NCBI RefSeq assembly: GCF_001677955.1
Contig: NZ_LELA01000073.1
Coordinates: 62,001-126,000 of the forward strand
DNA from: Chryseobacterium sp. BGARF1
Lineage (GTDB): Bacteria > Bacteroidota > Bacteroidia > Flavobacteriales > Weeksellaceae
Length of the DNA: 64,000 nt
Direction: 5' to 3'
The notes under the pieces are model-generated. The model was not told the DNA's origin and made no database searches. It saw only the letters and a list, made by a program, of their open reading frames with translations. This document shows positions 28,492-39,128 of the stretch, piece by piece. Numbering within the stretch: the stretch's first letter is position 1; every line of letters begins with the position of its first letter. The position numbers were made by a program, and so were the translations under genes.

Positions 28492-28651
28492 AAAAATGAT
28501 AGCATTTCTTCACTAGTAATTTTTTATAAATAAAAATATAAAGAATGTATTTATATCCTTACGTTATGATTAATTTTGCAAATCTCTAAAAGTTTTTTTA
28601 TATCGACAATACCGCATATTTTTAGCACATAGGGATAAAAAAGTCAATAAT

Positions 28652-28987
28652 ATGAAAACAGAGGGTCTCGCAGCAGAAAATAAAATTTGTCCATTGGAAA
28701 TTGCTGTAAATTCAATCAGCGGAAAATGGAAAGTTCCTATCGTTTGGCAAATTAATGAAGGAAAAAAGCGACCAAGCGAATTTTTAAAAGGAATTGGCAA
28801 AGTAGACAGACGTGTTTTAAATAAACAGCTCAGTGAAATGATTGAAGATGGGATTTTAACAAAGAAAAGTTTCAACGAATTACCGCCAAGAGTAGAATAT
28901 TCTTTAACTGAAATTGGAGAAAAATTAGTAGAAATTCTTTGGCAATTAAATGATTGGGGAAAGTTATTAATTCCAGAAAAAGAGTAA
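28652..28987 (+). CDS. HxlR-family transcriptional regulator
   Basis: Winged-helix regulator of 111 residues. The start KICPLEIAVNSISGKWKVPIVWQI with Cys13, then RPSEFLKGIGKVDRRVLNKQLSEM and PPRVEYSLTEIGEKL, is the family signature. Such proteins often sense reactive electrophiles or oxidants through the N-terminal cysteine. It is divergent from the alkylation-repair gene (160 bases apart), which may be a target, though nothing in the sequence proves this. Confidence 0.9.
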   Translation: MKTEGLAAENKICPLEIAVNSISGKWKVPIVWQINEGKKRPSEFLKGIGKVDRRVLNKQLSEMIEDGILTKKSFNELPPRVEYSLTEIGEKLVEILWQLNDWGKLLIPEKE

Positions 28988-29096
28988 TCTTTTTTTAGTG
29001 TTAAAATGTAATTTATTGCACCTTAAAGATTCAAATTCATTTTTCAAAATATTTCAGGCACATATCTTGATTTGTAGTGATTAAAATAAAATTATC

Positions 29097-29282
29097 ATGA
29101 ACATTAAAAGAATTTTCGGAACTATTCTTACCGTATTAGGAATTGTAGGTTTAATTTATACAGGATATGAATTAATTAATAAAAGTACCGCTTATACAAC
29201 ACTTGCCGTTGCAGGTATCATCGGACTTATTTTCTTTTTTTCCGGAATTAGCCTTGTGAAAAATACGAAAGATGAGAGTTAA
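29097..29282 (+). CDS. Small two-helix membrane protein, 61 residues
   Basis: Two hydrophobic segments (IFGTILTVLGIVGLIYTGY and LAVAGIIGLIFFFSGISLV) with short polar ends. It resembles the small uncharacterised membrane proteins common in flavobacteria. The start ATG is preceded by an A-rich leader. No function can be assigned. Confidence 0.7.
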   Translation: MNIKRIFGTILTVLGIVGLIYTGYELINKSTAYTTLAVAGIIGLIFFFSGISLVKNTKDES

Positions 29283-29401
29283 TTTTACATTGCTGATGTT
29301 TCAGTTTTATTGAATAAGAAAAAATGTAAAAAATAATAATTTAGCTTTCATAGAGGATTATGGCATGCTATCTGTTATACAATCCATAGCAAAATTAATA
29401 T

Positions 29402-29788
29402 ATGGAACAGATTTTTATCAAGGTAGCTTTTTGCCAAAAATGTAGCGGATATCATGCTTCAACCTACGCCGATTCGTCTCAAAAAAATAATCCGGAAATT
29501 GTAGATCACTATCTTTATCATGGTGAACCTTATTTCACTTTCAACCAGTCCAGTTTTAATAAAGCTGAACAACTTGAATGCACTGAAGTAAAAATTATTC
29601 AGCTAAAAGAGCATCAGAAAAATGACTTAAAATATTGCGGATGCAAGAAGAAGCCAAGAAAATTATCAACTATAACTCAAAGCGTAAGATTCTCGGAATC
29701 GTTTACACAAATGCCTAAATACGAAGAAGTTTCAGAAACTGAAATTTACTTTAGAGATGTTTACCGTTTGTCGTATAACTTTCATTAA
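29402..29788 (+). CDS. Hypothetical protein with CxxC and CGC cysteine pairs
   Basis: Soluble protein of 128 residues, not recognised. Cys11 and Cys14 (FCQKCSG) and a CGC pair near residue 79 could bind zinc or form a redox site. It is followed by its own terminator at 29826-29854, so it is a single-gene unit. Neighbours give no hint of role. Confidence 0.65.
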   Translation: MEQIFIKVAFCQKCSGYHASTYADSSQKNNPEIVDHYLYHGEPYFTFNQSSFNKAEQLECTEVKIIQLKEHQKNDLKYCGCKKKPRKLSTITQSVRFSESFTQMPKYEEVSETEIYFRDVYRLSYNFH

Positions 29789-30115
29789 AAATATTGATGA
29801 TAGTACAATTTCATCACATAAAATAAAAGGAACTGAATAGTAGTCGGTTCCTTTTTCTTTTGGGCTTTCAGAGAAAATAATGCTTTTAATTGAGCAATTT
29901 TATGACTGAAAAGATTAGTTTAAACGTTTTAATTTTCAAAATTTGAATTAAAAATTTACTTTTATTGCTTAAAAAATTATGTATATTCGTTTCTTATTTC
30001 CGGGAAATTTCAATTAAAATTCCTTTACTTTTAAATAAAACAAATAGGTTATCGGCTATAATCATTATAGAATGATAGCTTTATTTTAAAGTAAACAATA
30101 ATAAATCAGAAGGTT
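29789..30115. other. Intergenic region before the LytS-type kinase gene
   Basis: A 327-base gap holding the terminator at 29826-29854 and then about 250 AT-rich bases in which the promoter of the kinase gene should lie. I see no ORF or clear operator in it. Confidence 0.5.
29826..29854 (+). terminator. Rho-independent terminator after the cysteine-pair protein gene
   Basis: AAAAGGAACTGA pairs with TCGGTTCCTTTT (one G-T wobble), and the stem runs into a T-rich tail. Confidence 0.75.
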
Positions 30116-31699
30116 TTGAAGATTAATTTTAAACATGCACTCACACAACGATCTGTTTTTATAGCAGCTTTGTCAGTTTGTTTTATAGCAGCGGTTGCTT
30201 TTGCGGTGCTGAGCCTTCTTATTACTCACGACAGCCGAAAAAACAATGAAGAATTTGCCAGGAAAACTTTTTTGAGAAAATATGAAACGGTAGAAAAAGA
30301 GTTCAAGAATATCGAAGATTATCAATACCTGCTTCGTGCTTTGATTCAGAAAGATGGTCTGAAAAATTACAAAGATTACTCCTCGGTCTTAAATAGCTTA
30401 AACAAAAGACGCAAATTGGTTCCGTACAGTTGGTACTATTATTATAATGGTGCTTCTGGAGAATCTGGCAATAAAGATCTTTTATCGGATATTCTCAAAA
30501 AAGATGAAAAGGTAGAGAAGTATACTAAAATTAAAAATAAAGGTCCGGGTAACTTTAATAATTATATAATCAGTCATAACGATAGTATTTATTGGTTAAG
30601 CTACGATTCTTTAATACAGGCAAATAAAGATATGCTGTATTACGGTTCTGCGGTAAGTCTAGATAACCTTCATCAGTATTTTGCAACCATTGATCAATCT
30701 CCGAATACGTATACTTATGTTTTTTCAAAAGAAGGTATTTGCATTACACATCCTGATAAAAAATATTTAGGTAAAAATGTTTTTGACTTTACAGACATTA
30801 AACCACAGGATACGTTGAGCAGTAAAACACAATTGGGATATACGGAACGAAATACGATTTCCGAATACCTTGATGTAGAAGTTATCCGATTTATAAAACC
30901 TTTAAAAACTGATAATTTTGAAGGATATGCAGTGGTAAATTATGTAAGCTTCCTTATTGATGAGAGTGTAAATCAAACAAAAAGATATACCGTTTATATT
31001 TTTCTAGCGGCTTTGCTTCTTATTGTGACCGTATTTATTTTGTTTTACAGAGCGACCAATATGGCATTTCAGGAGAAAGAAAAAATACAGTCTGAAAAAA
31101 ATCTGCTCCTTGTTGAGAATGAAAAAATGCATCGGGAAGAAGCATTAAACCAGCTTCAGCAGCTCAAAAATAATATCAACCCACATTTTCTTTTCAATTC
31201 ATTGAATTCTCTTTACATGTTGATTGGGCTCAACAAAGAAAATGCTCAGAAGTTCACCATGAATCTTTCAAAGATTTACCGTTATCTTATTGTTCCACCG
31301 AAAGAAAATCTGGTTCCTGTCGCACAGGAGATCAGTTTTATCAAACAATATATGGATCTTTTAAAAAGTAGGTTCGACGAAGAAATTAGTTTTGAATTGA
31401 TTATTAATGATGAAGAAAGTTTAGAAAAAAGAATTCCGTATTTATCCCTACAGTTGGTTACAGAGAATGCTATTAAGCATAATATTGCAACCATAGACAA
31501 TCCTTTAGCCATTATTATTACCGTTGAAAAAGATGGAGTTATTGTGAAAAACAGCTGGCAACCCAAGACGGAAGACGTACAGAGTGAAAAGTTTGGTTTA
31601 GATTATTTAAATCAAATTTATCAATATTTTAAGAATAATAATCTAGATATTTCAATTAAGGATGGATATTTTATCTGTTTTCTTCCGTTAATGGATTAA
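30116..31699 (+). CDS. LytS-type sensor histidine kinase with extracellular sensor domain
   Basis: Inner-membrane kinase of 527 residues. A first helix near residues 14-38, a periplasmic sensor of about 240 residues with dCache-like text (YVFSKEGICITHPDKKYLGKN), and a second helix (YTVYIFLAALLLIVTVFILF, ~285-305) precede a His_kinase domain. That domain has the phospho-acceptor block NNINPHFLFNSLNSLYMLIG and the ATP-site text TENAIKHN. The start is TTG at 30116. It is the first gene of a run: metalloprotease, SusC, SusD, then a LytTR response regulator at 39145, the natural partner. Confidence 0.85.
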   Translation: MKINFKHALTQRSVFIAALSVCFIAAVAFAVLSLLITHDSRKNNEEFARKTFLRKYETVEKEFKNIEDYQYLLRALIQKDGLKNYKDYSSVLNSLNKRRKLVPYSWYYYYNGASGESGNKDLLSDILKKDEKVEKYTKIKNKGPGNFNNYIISHNDSIYWLSYDSLIQANKDMLYYGSAVSLDNLHQYFATIDQSPNTYTYVFSKEGICITHPDKKYLGKNVFDFTDIKPQDTLSSKTQLGYTERNTISEYLDVEVIRFIKPLKTDNFEGYAVVNYVSFLIDESVNQTKRYTVYIFLAALLLIVTVFILFYRATNMAFQEKEKIQSEKNLLLVENEKMHREEALNQLQQLKNNINPHFLFNSLNSLYMLIGLNKENAQKFTMNLSKIYRYLIVPPKENLVPVAQEISFIKQYMDLLKSRFDEEISFELIINDEESLEKRIPYLSLQLVTENAIKHNIATIDNPLAIIITVEKDGVIVKNSWQPKTEDVQSEKFGLDYLNQIYQYFKNNNLDISIKDGYFICFLPLMD

Positions 31700-31820
31700 G
31701 AGCTTAAAAATCCATTCACTCCGATAATTAGCCCTTTCACTCCCTGTTAATATAGATGTAGTTTTGTAGGTTATATTTTTGCCTACTGAAAACCTAGAGG
31801 GCATGAAATGTACTATTTTA

Positions 31821-34385
31821 ATGAAGAATTACAGGCTTGCACTGTATTTGGGGCTTAGTTTAGCCTCTCCGGCAGCTTTTGCACAGAAAAAAGATACAGT
31901 AAAAACCGACAAAGAGAAATCTGCGAAAACAGATACTTCCTCAAAAAAAACCAAGAAAATTGATGAACTGATCAAAAAAGGAACTTATAAAAAAGGTCTT
32001 TTTAATACGATTCAGGTAAAAACAGATATTTATTTTGAAATTCCTGACAGTTTGATTGGACGCCAGTTTTTGGTCGTGAATAAATTATCGCAAGTTCCGA
32101 TGCAGGTAAATGAAGCGGGATTAAATAAAGGAATGAATTATGAAAATAAGGTAATTTCTTTTCACCGTGATTATGTCGCCAAAAAGATTTGGGTTAAAAC
32201 GGTAATTCCACAAGTGTCTTCTCCAAAAAATGATGTAATCACAAAATCTGTTAAAGATAATTTTTCAGAATCTGTGATTGAAGTTTTTGATATCGAAGCA
32301 CAAAATACCGATTCTACTTCTGTAGCTATTAAAGTAAATAAAGTTTTTGACGGTAACCAAAAAAGTTTCAACGATGTTTTGGCAAATGTTGGCCTTGGAG
32401 GTTCTGTAAAATCAAACCTGTCTTATATTGAAAGCGTAAAAACATTCCCTCAAAACCTTGTTGTTAAATCTCAACTGACCACTTCAGTGAATGAAGGAGG
32501 TGTTGATTTGCCTGTAACACTTGGGGTGACCAGTAATATCGTGTTGCTTTCTAAAGTGCCGATGGATTCTAGAACTGATGATTCTAGAGTTGGTTTCTTC
32601 AGTGAAAAACATTGGGCTTTTAATGACCGTCAACAAAGAATGGATGAAAAACGTTTCATTACAAGATGGCGTTTAGAACCTAAAGAAGAAGACAAAGAAA
32701 AGTATCTGAGAGGAGAATTGGTAGAGCCTAAAAAGCCTATCATTTATTATATTGATCCTGCAACACCGATTCAATGGCGTGAAAAGATTATAGCAGGAGT
32801 TTATGATTGGCAGGTTGCTTTTGAAAAGGCAGGTTTTAAAAATGCCGTTATCGCAAAAATGCCGGATGAGAATGATAAAGATTTTGATATTGATGATGTA
32901 AGATATTCGGTAATTACCTATGCTGCTTCACCAAAATCTAATGCAATGGGACCTTCAGTGGTAGACCCAAGAAGTGGTGAGATCATTGAATCTGATATTA
33001 TTTGGTGGCATAATGTAATGACCTCTCTTCAGGAATGGATGAGAATTCAGACCGGACCTATTGATCCAAAAGCGAGAGGAAATGTATTTAGTGATGAGCA
33101 TATGGGTGAAGCAATTCGTTTTGTTTCTTCTCATGAAGTGGGGCATACATTTGGTTTAAAGCATAATATGGGTTCTTCATTTGCTTTCCCTGTAGAATCA
33201 TTGCGTTCAAAAGAGTTTACAGATGAAATGGGAGGTACTGCACCTTCAATTATGGATTATGCACGTTATAATTATGTAGCGCAGCCTGAAGATGGTGTTA
33301 CAGCAATTACTCCAAAAATAGGATTGTATGATAAATACGCTATTGAATGGGGGTATCGTTGGTACCCTGATGCCGTTTCTGAGAAAAAAGCATTAAGAAG
33401 TTTGATAGAAAAACATCAAGATGATCCTATCTATTTTTATGGTGAACAGCAGAGTTATTTGGAAACTATTGACCCTCGTTCGCAATCAGAAGATTTAGGT
33501 GATGATGCGATGAAAGCAAGTGAATATGGAATGAAAAACCTAAAGATTGTTATCGATAATCTTTTAAAATGGACTTATGAAGATGGGAAAAACTATACTG
33601 ATGCTGGTAAGCTTTATTTAGGAGCTATAGGGCAGTGGGACCTGTATTCAGGGCACGTTATGGCTAATGTAGGAGGTATTTATTTAGACCATACCGTTTT
33701 TGGAAATAACAAAAAAGCTTATGAAGCGGTACCTGCAGAAACTCAGAAAAGAGCGGTTGATTATCTTATTAAAAACTCGATAAACCTTCCGGAGTGGTTA
33801 TTTTTTAACCCAATCTCAGAGAAAACCTATCCTGTTAAAAATTCTCCGATGGGGCCTTTTGAGCAGACTCCTTACAACTTAGCAAGAGGAATGCAGTATG
33901 GTAATCTGTACTCTTTATTTATGGATGACCGTTTATTGAGAATGCTGGAAAATGAATTGAAACATCAGATTGCAGGTTCTAAGGAAGAAATTTATACTGT
34001 TGAGAATTTATTTGACCAGGTAAGAGGTTCAATTTTCAATAAAAAAGGAAGCTTGACGATTCTTGAAAAGATGACGCAGAAAAACTATGTGGATGCCCTG
34101 ATTGTTTCAGTAAACAAATTATTTGAAAAAACGGCTGTAAAAGCAATCAAAACAGATAATACGCTGAATATCCCTACGATCTGTAATTTCCAGGAAGAAG
34201 CTCAAAGTCTTAGGAATATCAATTATTCATCTATGAAAAGAGTATCTGAGGTTACTACTTACAAAAGAGCAGAACTACAGAAGGTATTGAATTTATTGAA
34301 CAAAAATAAAAACAAGGGAGATGATGCCTCTAAGGCTCATTATGCTGACTTAATCATCCGTATTAAAGAGGCTTTAAATAAATAA
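31821..34385 (+). CDS. Secreted zinc metalloprotease (DUF5117/DUF4953 family)
   Basis: Exported metzincin-type protease of about 854 residues. A signal peptide (MKNYRLALYLGLSLASPAAFAQ) precedes a Lys/Asp-rich linker, the DUF5117-like half and the catalytic block HEVGHTFGLKHNMGSS with three zinc-ligand histidines and the catalytic Glu. A Met-turn candidate SIMDYARYNY lies about 45 residues later. I chose ATG 31821; ATG 31803 is equally possible, while TTG 31779 falls inside a TATTTTTG promoter-like box. SusC starts 6 bases after the stop, so the protease and a nutrient receptor are one unit. Peptide or protein breakdown for uptake is the likely job. Confidence 0.87.
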   Translation: MKNYRLALYLGLSLASPAAFAQKKDTVKTDKEKSAKTDTSSKKTKKIDELIKKGTYKKGLFNTIQVKTDIYFEIPDSLIGRQFLVVNKLSQVPMQVNEAGLNKGMNYENKVISFHRDYVAKKIWVKTVIPQVSSPKNDVITKSVKDNFSESVIEVFDIEAQNTDSTSVAIKVNKVFDGNQKSFNDVLANVGLGGSVKSNLSYIESVKTFPQNLVVKSQLTTSVNEGGVDLPVTLGVTSNIVLLSKVPMDSRTDDSRVGFFSEKHWAFNDRQQRMDEKRFITRWRLEPKEEDKEKYLRGELVEPKKPIIYYIDPATPIQWREKIIAGVYDWQVAFEKAGFKNAVIAKMPDENDKDFDIDDVRYSVITYAASPKSNAMGPSVVDPRSGEIIESDIIWWHNVMTSLQEWMRIQTGPIDPKARGNVFSDEHMGEAIRFVSSHEVGHTFGLKHNMGSSFAFPVESLRSKEFTDEMGGTAPSIMDYARYNYVAQPEDGVTAITPKIGLYDKYAIEWGYRWYPDAVSEKKALRSLIEKHQDDPIYFYGEQQSYLETIDPRSQSEDLGDDAMKASEYGMKNLKIVIDNLLKWTYEDGKNYTDAGKLYLGAIGQWDLYSGHVMANVGGIYLDHTVFGNNKKAYEAVPAETQKRAVDYLIKNSINLPEWLFFNPISEKTYPVKNSPMGPFEQTPYNLARGMQYGNLYSLFMDDRLLRMLENELKHQIAGSKEEIYTVENLFDQVRGSIFNKKGSLTILEKMTQKNYVDALIVSVNKLFEKTAVKAIKTDNTLNIPTICNFQEEAQSLRNINYSSMKRVSEVTTYKRAELQKVLNLLNKNKNKGDDASKAHYADLIIRIKEALNK

Positions 34386-34391
34386 TTAGTA

Positions 34392-37300
34392 ATGAAAAAA
34401 GCATTTATACTTTTACCTCTTTTGGCGGCTCAGATTGCATTAGCCCAGGAAAAGAAAACAATTACCGGAAAAATTGACGACGGAGATACTTCCAGAGTAA
34501 TTGCAGGTGCATCTATCAAAATAGAAACACAGTCTGTTTCTACAAAAACAAATCAGACCGGAATTATTGAAAGCGTTTCTATAGGTACAATCACAGATAA
34601 AAACGGAAATTATACTTTAGAAATCCCTGCAGATACAAAATCTGTAATGGTAAGTTATTTAGGATATGAACCAAAAATAATTCAGATTTACGAAGGACAA
34701 ACTAGTTATAACATTACTTTGGTTCCTGTTGTAAGCACCGATATTCCTGAAAAAAACAATATTCAGGAAGTAATTATCACCGGATATCAGAAAATTGAAA
34801 AACGTAAGCAGACTTCAGCTGTTACTACAGTGAAGATGAACGATATTCAGCAAGCCGGTGTTGCCAGTGTAGACCAATTATTGGCTGGACAGATTGCCGG
34901 TGTTGCCGTTACGCCAGAAACAGGAGCTCCCGGAAGCCCTGCAAAAATCAGAATTCGTGGTACTGCTTCTCTTTCGGGGCCTCAAGATCCGCTTTGGGTA
35001 ATTGATGGTCTTCCGTTGGAAGGAAATGATGTGCCTAATTTTAGTGATAAAGATAATATCGATCAGCTTCAGAATTTTTCTATTGCAGGATTAAACCCTA
35101 ATGATATTGAAGATATTACCATATTAAAAGATGCTGCTGCTACAGCTATTTATGGAGCAAGAGCGGCGAATGGTGTAATTTCAATTACCACCAAAAAAGG
35201 AAAAAAAGGAAGTTTAAGAGTTAATTTCTCGGCAGATACTTTCATTACTGCACGTCCTGATTTTGGTAAACTTAATCTTTTAAACGCTTCTGAAAAAGTA
35301 GATTTAGAATTAATGCTTGCTAATCGTACCGACTTAACCTATCGTACCGACAAAGGGGAAGTGATGAGAATCTTAACTCAAAACGGACAGCTTGATGCCT
35401 ATAGAAATGGTGGTTTAGGAGGTTTAAATCTAATAACACGTCAGCAAATTGACGGGTTAAGAAACAGCAATACAGACTGGGGAAAATTATTGTATCAAAA
35501 TGCAATCAATAAACAGTATGGAGTAAGTATTTCGGGAGGTAGCGACCATTCAGATTATTATTTCTCTTTAGGATATTATGATGAACAGGGAACAACGATT
35601 GGGACAGGTTTCGAACGTTATAATTTAACGCTAAAAAACAATTATAAAATAAATGATAAACTTAATTTTGGAGTGTCAGTTTTTGGGACTCAAAGTGAGA
35701 GAACATCATTTGTTACAGATGCAGATGCGTCTATCAGCCCGATCAATTATTCAAGAAATGCCAATCCTTATCTGAGCCCTTACAACGCAGACGGAAGCTA
35801 CAGATATGATCAGGATATTGATGGTTTTGAAAACAGATATATTCCTTTCAACTTTTTAGAAGAAAGAGAAAATACAAGTTATACACTGAAAAATCAGTCA
35901 TTAAAAGCTATTTTCGATTTAGATTATAAATTAGCAAAAGGCCTGAAACTGACTTCACAGCTAGGTGTTCAGTATGACGGTAATAAGACGGAAAAATTTG
36001 CAGCCGAGAATACCTACTTTACCAGAAAGATGAAAGAAGGAACGCGTTATTACAAAGATGGTGCATACCGTTACTTTTTACCGGATGGTGGCGTAAAACA
36101 AAACTGGGATAATAATTTCTTCCAATACAACTGGAAATTACAGGGAAGCTACAGCACAAAAATTAATTCGGTACACGAGATTGATTTGATGGCGGGAACT
36201 GAACTTCGTAAAACTGAAGATAACACAACCGTTACAAGAGCTTTCGGATATGATTCTGTAACAAGAAGAGCTACGGCGATTGTTTTCCCAAGCTCTGGTT
36301 TTGCAGCGGAAAGAAAGTATGAGACTTACAGAGAAATGCCTCCAATCGAGAATGCGTATGCTTCAATGTTTGCAACGGCATCTTATACTTATGATCAGAA
36401 ATATACCTTCTTCGGTAGTGTGAGATATGACGGAACCAATTTATTCGGAGTTAATAAAAAGTACAAATACCTTCCGATATGGGCGGTTTCTGGCTCTTGG
36501 TTGGTGTCGAAAGAGAATTTCATGAAAGATATTTCAGCTATTTCTAACTTTAGATTGAGAGCTTCTTACGGTTTACAAGGGAACATTGACCGTAATACCT
36601 CACCGTTCTTTATTGGTGAATACAGCGATTCGACCATTCTTCCGGGCGGAAAAGAGAATATTATTAACGTAATCAGTCCTCCAAACGATAAACTTCGTTG
36701 GGAAAAGACAACCAATGTGAATGTTGGGCTTGATCTAGGTTTATTAAACAATCGTATCAACCTTACCGCTGATGTTTACAACAGAAAAGGAACCGATATG
36801 ATCAGTATGAAAGAAACTCCGCTTGAAACCGGATTTGAATATACGATGATGAACTGGGGAAGCTTAACCAACAAGGGATTTGAATTGGCGGTATCAACTA
36901 AAAATATCAACAAAGATAATTTCAAGTGGTCTACAACAATCAACTTTGCACATAACAAAAGTAATGTATTGAGCGAGCAGCCTCGTGACAACGCATTGCT
37001 TCCTTCAAGAGAAGGTCTTCCGGTAAACGCTGTTTTTGCATTGAAAACTGCAGGAATGGATGAAAACGGAAACCCAATGTTCTGGAAAGGAAATGAAAAA
37101 GTAAAAATCGAAGATTTCTTTGCATTGTATGATGTGTATGCAGATTTTCTTCCTGGTCAATTGGTAGATTCTAAGCTTTCAAATGCAGAACTGAGAAGTC
37201 TTTTCACCTATGTTGGCGACAGAGATCCGAAGTTTACAGGAGGTATTATCAACACCTTTAAAATAAGTAATTTCGATTTTACTGTTTCAGCTACTTTTAA

Positions 37301-37733
37301 CCTGAAACAAACAGTAATGCAAACACCTTCTTATCGTGGAATGGAGCTGGACAGAGGAAGAAATTACACCAAAGATATTTACAATGCAGGTGGTTCACTT
37401 CCGGGAATTACAAGTCCGGATATGGAAACCAATCCTGGTTGGATGGGTAATAAATGGCTTTCTGATAACCGTTCTAATGCGTACAGCCTTCTTGATATCT
37501 GGGCAAAAGAGATCAGTTATTTAAGGATCAGCAGCATTCGTTTAGGATATACATTACCTAAAGAATTTACAAGTCCGATGGGAATCAGTGCTTTGAGACT
37601 AAGTGTAGAAGGGCGTAACTTATTTGTATTCAGTAATGGATATAAAGGATATTTCGACCCCGAAACGTATGGTAATATTTATGCACAACCTATCACAAAA
37701 TCGGTGACAGTAGGATTTAATGTTTCTTTTTAA
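34392..37733 (+). CDS. SusC/RagA-type TonB-linked outer-membrane receptor
   Basis: Outer-membrane active transporter of 1113 residues. The order is signal peptide (ending IALAQ), a carboxypeptidase-like domain (residues ~24-117) with an extra segment around KIETQSVSTKTNQTG, the TonB-box region EVIITGYQKIEKRKQTSA, a plug (QLLAGQIAGVAVTPETGAPG and IRGTASLSGPQDPLWVIDG) and a long barrel ending TVGFNVSF. It follows the protease by 6 bases and precedes its SusD partner by 11. Together they should capture a polymer fragment, here probably peptides, since no glycoside hydrolase is encoded. Confidence 0.92.
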   Translation: MKKAFILLPLLAAQIALAQEKKTITGKIDDGDTSRVIAGASIKIETQSVSTKTNQTGIIESVSIGTITDKNGNYTLEIPADTKSVMVSYLGYEPKIIQIYEGQTSYNITLVPVVSTDIPEKNNIQEVIITGYQKIEKRKQTSAVTTVKMNDIQQAGVASVDQLLAGQIAGVAVTPETGAPGSPAKIRIRGTASLSGPQDPLWVIDGLPLEGNDVPNFSDKDNIDQLQNFSIAGLNPNDIEDITILKDAAATAIYGARAANGVISITTKKGKKGSLRVNFSADTFITARPDFGKLNLLNASEKVDLELMLANRTDLTYRTDKGEVMRILTQNGQLDAYRNGGLGGLNLITRQQIDGLRNSNTDWGKLLYQNAINKQYGVSISGGSDHSDYYFSLGYYDEQGTTIGTGFERYNLTLKNNYKINDKLNFGVSVFGTQSERTSFVTDADASISPINYSRNANPYLSPYNADGSYRYDQDIDGFENRYIPFNFLEERENTSYTLKNQSLKAIFDLDYKLAKGLKLTSQLGVQYDGNKTEKFAAENTYFTRKMKEGTRYYKDGAYRYFLPDGGVKQNWDNNFFQYNWKLQGSYSTKINSVHEIDLMAGTELRKTEDNTTVTRAFGYDSVTRRATAIVFPSSGFAAERKYETYREMPPIENAYASMFATASYTYDQKYTFFGSVRYDGTNLFGVNKKYKYLPIWAVSGSWLVSKENFMKDISAISNFRLRASYGLQGNIDRNTSPFFIGEYSDSTILPGGKENIINVISPPNDKLRWEKTTNVNVGLDLGLLNNRINLTADVYNRKGTDMISMKETPLETGFEYTMMNWGSLTNKGFELAVSTKNINKDNFKWSTTINFAHNKSNVLSEQPRDNALLPSREGLPVNAVFALKTAGMDENGNPMFWKGNEKVKIEDFFALYDVYADFLPGQLVDSKLSNAELRSLFTYVGDRDPKFTGGIINTFKISNFDFTVSATFNLKQTVMQTPSYRGMELDRGRNYTKDIYNAGGSLPGITSPDMETNPGWMGNKWLSDNRSNAYSLLDIWAKEISYLRISSIRLGYTLPKEFTSPMGISALRLSVEGRNLFVFSNGYKGYFDPETYGNIYAQPITKSVTVGFNVSF

Positions 37734-37744
37734 AATTTAAAAAC

Positions 37745-39064
37745 ATGAGAAAAATTACAACATTCATTGCGGTTGCAGTACTAAGTTTTTCCAGTATAGG
37801 ATGCGATCGTTTTTTAGATATACAGCCGGAAGGGAAGATTATTCCTGTTACTGCTGAAGATTACCGTAAAGTATTGACTTCTGCGTATTCAAAATACCCT
37901 ATTCACAAATCTTTGGTAGCACTTCGTACAGACGAGCTTAATATAGATGAAAATACAAGTGATTTTATCGCTTACCGTGAAATTGCGATGTGGAAAGACA
38001 GCAACAACGATCAATCAACGATTGAGTTTCCTTGGGTAAGTTTTTATTCGGTGGTTTTCTATCTAAATCAAATCATCAACGAAGGAAGCAAAACAATGAC
38101 CGATTCTCCTGAAAAACAGCAGATTTTGGCAGAAGCTTATGCACTTCGTGCGTATGTATATTTTGATATGGTCAATTTATACGGTAAACCATATAATGCA
38201 GCGACAGCGTCTCAGGATAGAGGAGTTCCTATTAATTTAGAAATCGATCTTGAGCAGGTTTTAAAACCGTCAAGCGTTCAGGAAGTTTATGATCAGGTGC
38301 ATGCAGATATTAAAAAAGCAGAACAGATGATGATTGAGCAGAAGCAGACTTCGCCAATCAACTATAGATTTTCTAAAGTTTCGTTATTGGCTTTTCAGGC
38401 AAAAACAGCTCTCTATCAAGGAGATTGGAACAAAGCTTTAGATTATGCAAATCAGGCAATGGCAATTAAAGGAGAGTTGAGTAATTTAAATACTTCTAGT
38501 CAGGCTCCTAATCATTTTACTTCAGTAGAATCTATCATGGCTTTAGATAATGCTTTCAACAGTGCAGTACAGAATATATCGTATGCTTCTGCAGATCTTC
38601 TTGCAAAATACAATACAGCTACTGACAAAAGATTTGGAATTTATTTCCAAAAAAATGGCAGCAAATATAAAATCATCAAAGGGGGAAGTTCAGACTTCAG
38701 AGTTTCTTTCAGAACAGCAGAATTATATTTCATAAAATCTGAAGCTTTGGTAAAATTAAACAGATTAGATGAAGCTAAAGAAGCGTTGCTTAAAGTTTTG
38801 AAAAACAGATACACTCCAACCGGATTTACAGCTATTCAAACTGATGTTAATGCAATGAATACAACAGTTTTCATGAACTTTATAATGGATGAGAGATCTA
38901 GAGAATTCGCTTTGGAAGGGCAGCGTTGGTTTGATTTAAGACGATCAGATCAGAAAAAAATCATTCATAATATTAACGGACAGGAATATATTCTTCAGCA
39001 AAATGACGTAAGGTACACGATAGAGTTCCCGAAAAGTGCTAAAAAGAACAATCCGTACTTATAA
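37745..39064 (+). CDS. SusD/RagB-type nutrient-binding lipoprotein
   Basis: Surface lipoprotein of 439 residues, somewhat short for the family. The signal peptide ends in a lipobox SIGC (Cys20), and the mature start CDRFLDIQPEGK is typical of SusD. Helical TPR-like text (AYALRAYVYFDMVNLYGKPY and SLLAFQAKTALYQGDWNKALDYANQA) and the C-terminal MDERSREFALEGQRWFDLRR are the family hallmarks. It forms the lid of the SusC channel encoded just upstream. The terminator at 39092-39128 ends the unit. Confidence 0.92.
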   Translation: MRKITTFIAVAVLSFSSIGCDRFLDIQPEGKIIPVTAEDYRKVLTSAYSKYPIHKSLVALRTDELNIDENTSDFIAYREIAMWKDSNNDQSTIEFPWVSFYSVVFYLNQIINEGSKTMTDSPEKQQILAEAYALRAYVYFDMVNLYGKPYNAATASQDRGVPINLEIDLEQVLKPSSVQEVYDQVHADIKKAEQMMIEQKQTSPINYRFSKVSLLAFQAKTALYQGDWNKALDYANQAMAIKGELSNLNTSSQAPNHFTSVESIMALDNAFNSAVQNISYASADLLAKYNTATDKRFGIYFQKNGSKYKIIKGGSSDFRVSFRTAELYFIKSEALVKLNRLDEAKEALLKVLKNRYTPTGFTAIQTDVNAMNTTVFMNFIMDERSREFALEGQRWFDLRRSDQKKIIHNINGQEYILQQNDVRYTIEFPKSAKKNNPYL

Positions 39065-39091
39065 AAATTTAACATTCATATTAACAACCCC

Positions 39092-39128
39092 GAAACCGCT
39101 TGAACTTAATTGTTTTAGCGGTTTTTTT
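39092..39128 (+). terminator. Rho-independent terminator after the SusD gene
   Basis: AAACCGCT and AGCGGTTT flank a loop, and the stem is followed by a T-run. It ends the protease-SusC-SusD unit, and the T-tail overlaps the promoter of the next gene. Confidence 0.75.

Noticed and set aside
31779..31823. TTG 31779 as the start of the metalloprotease
   Set aside because: It lies within a TATTTTTG promoter-like box and adds residues that spoil the signal peptide; ATG 31803 or 31821 fits better.
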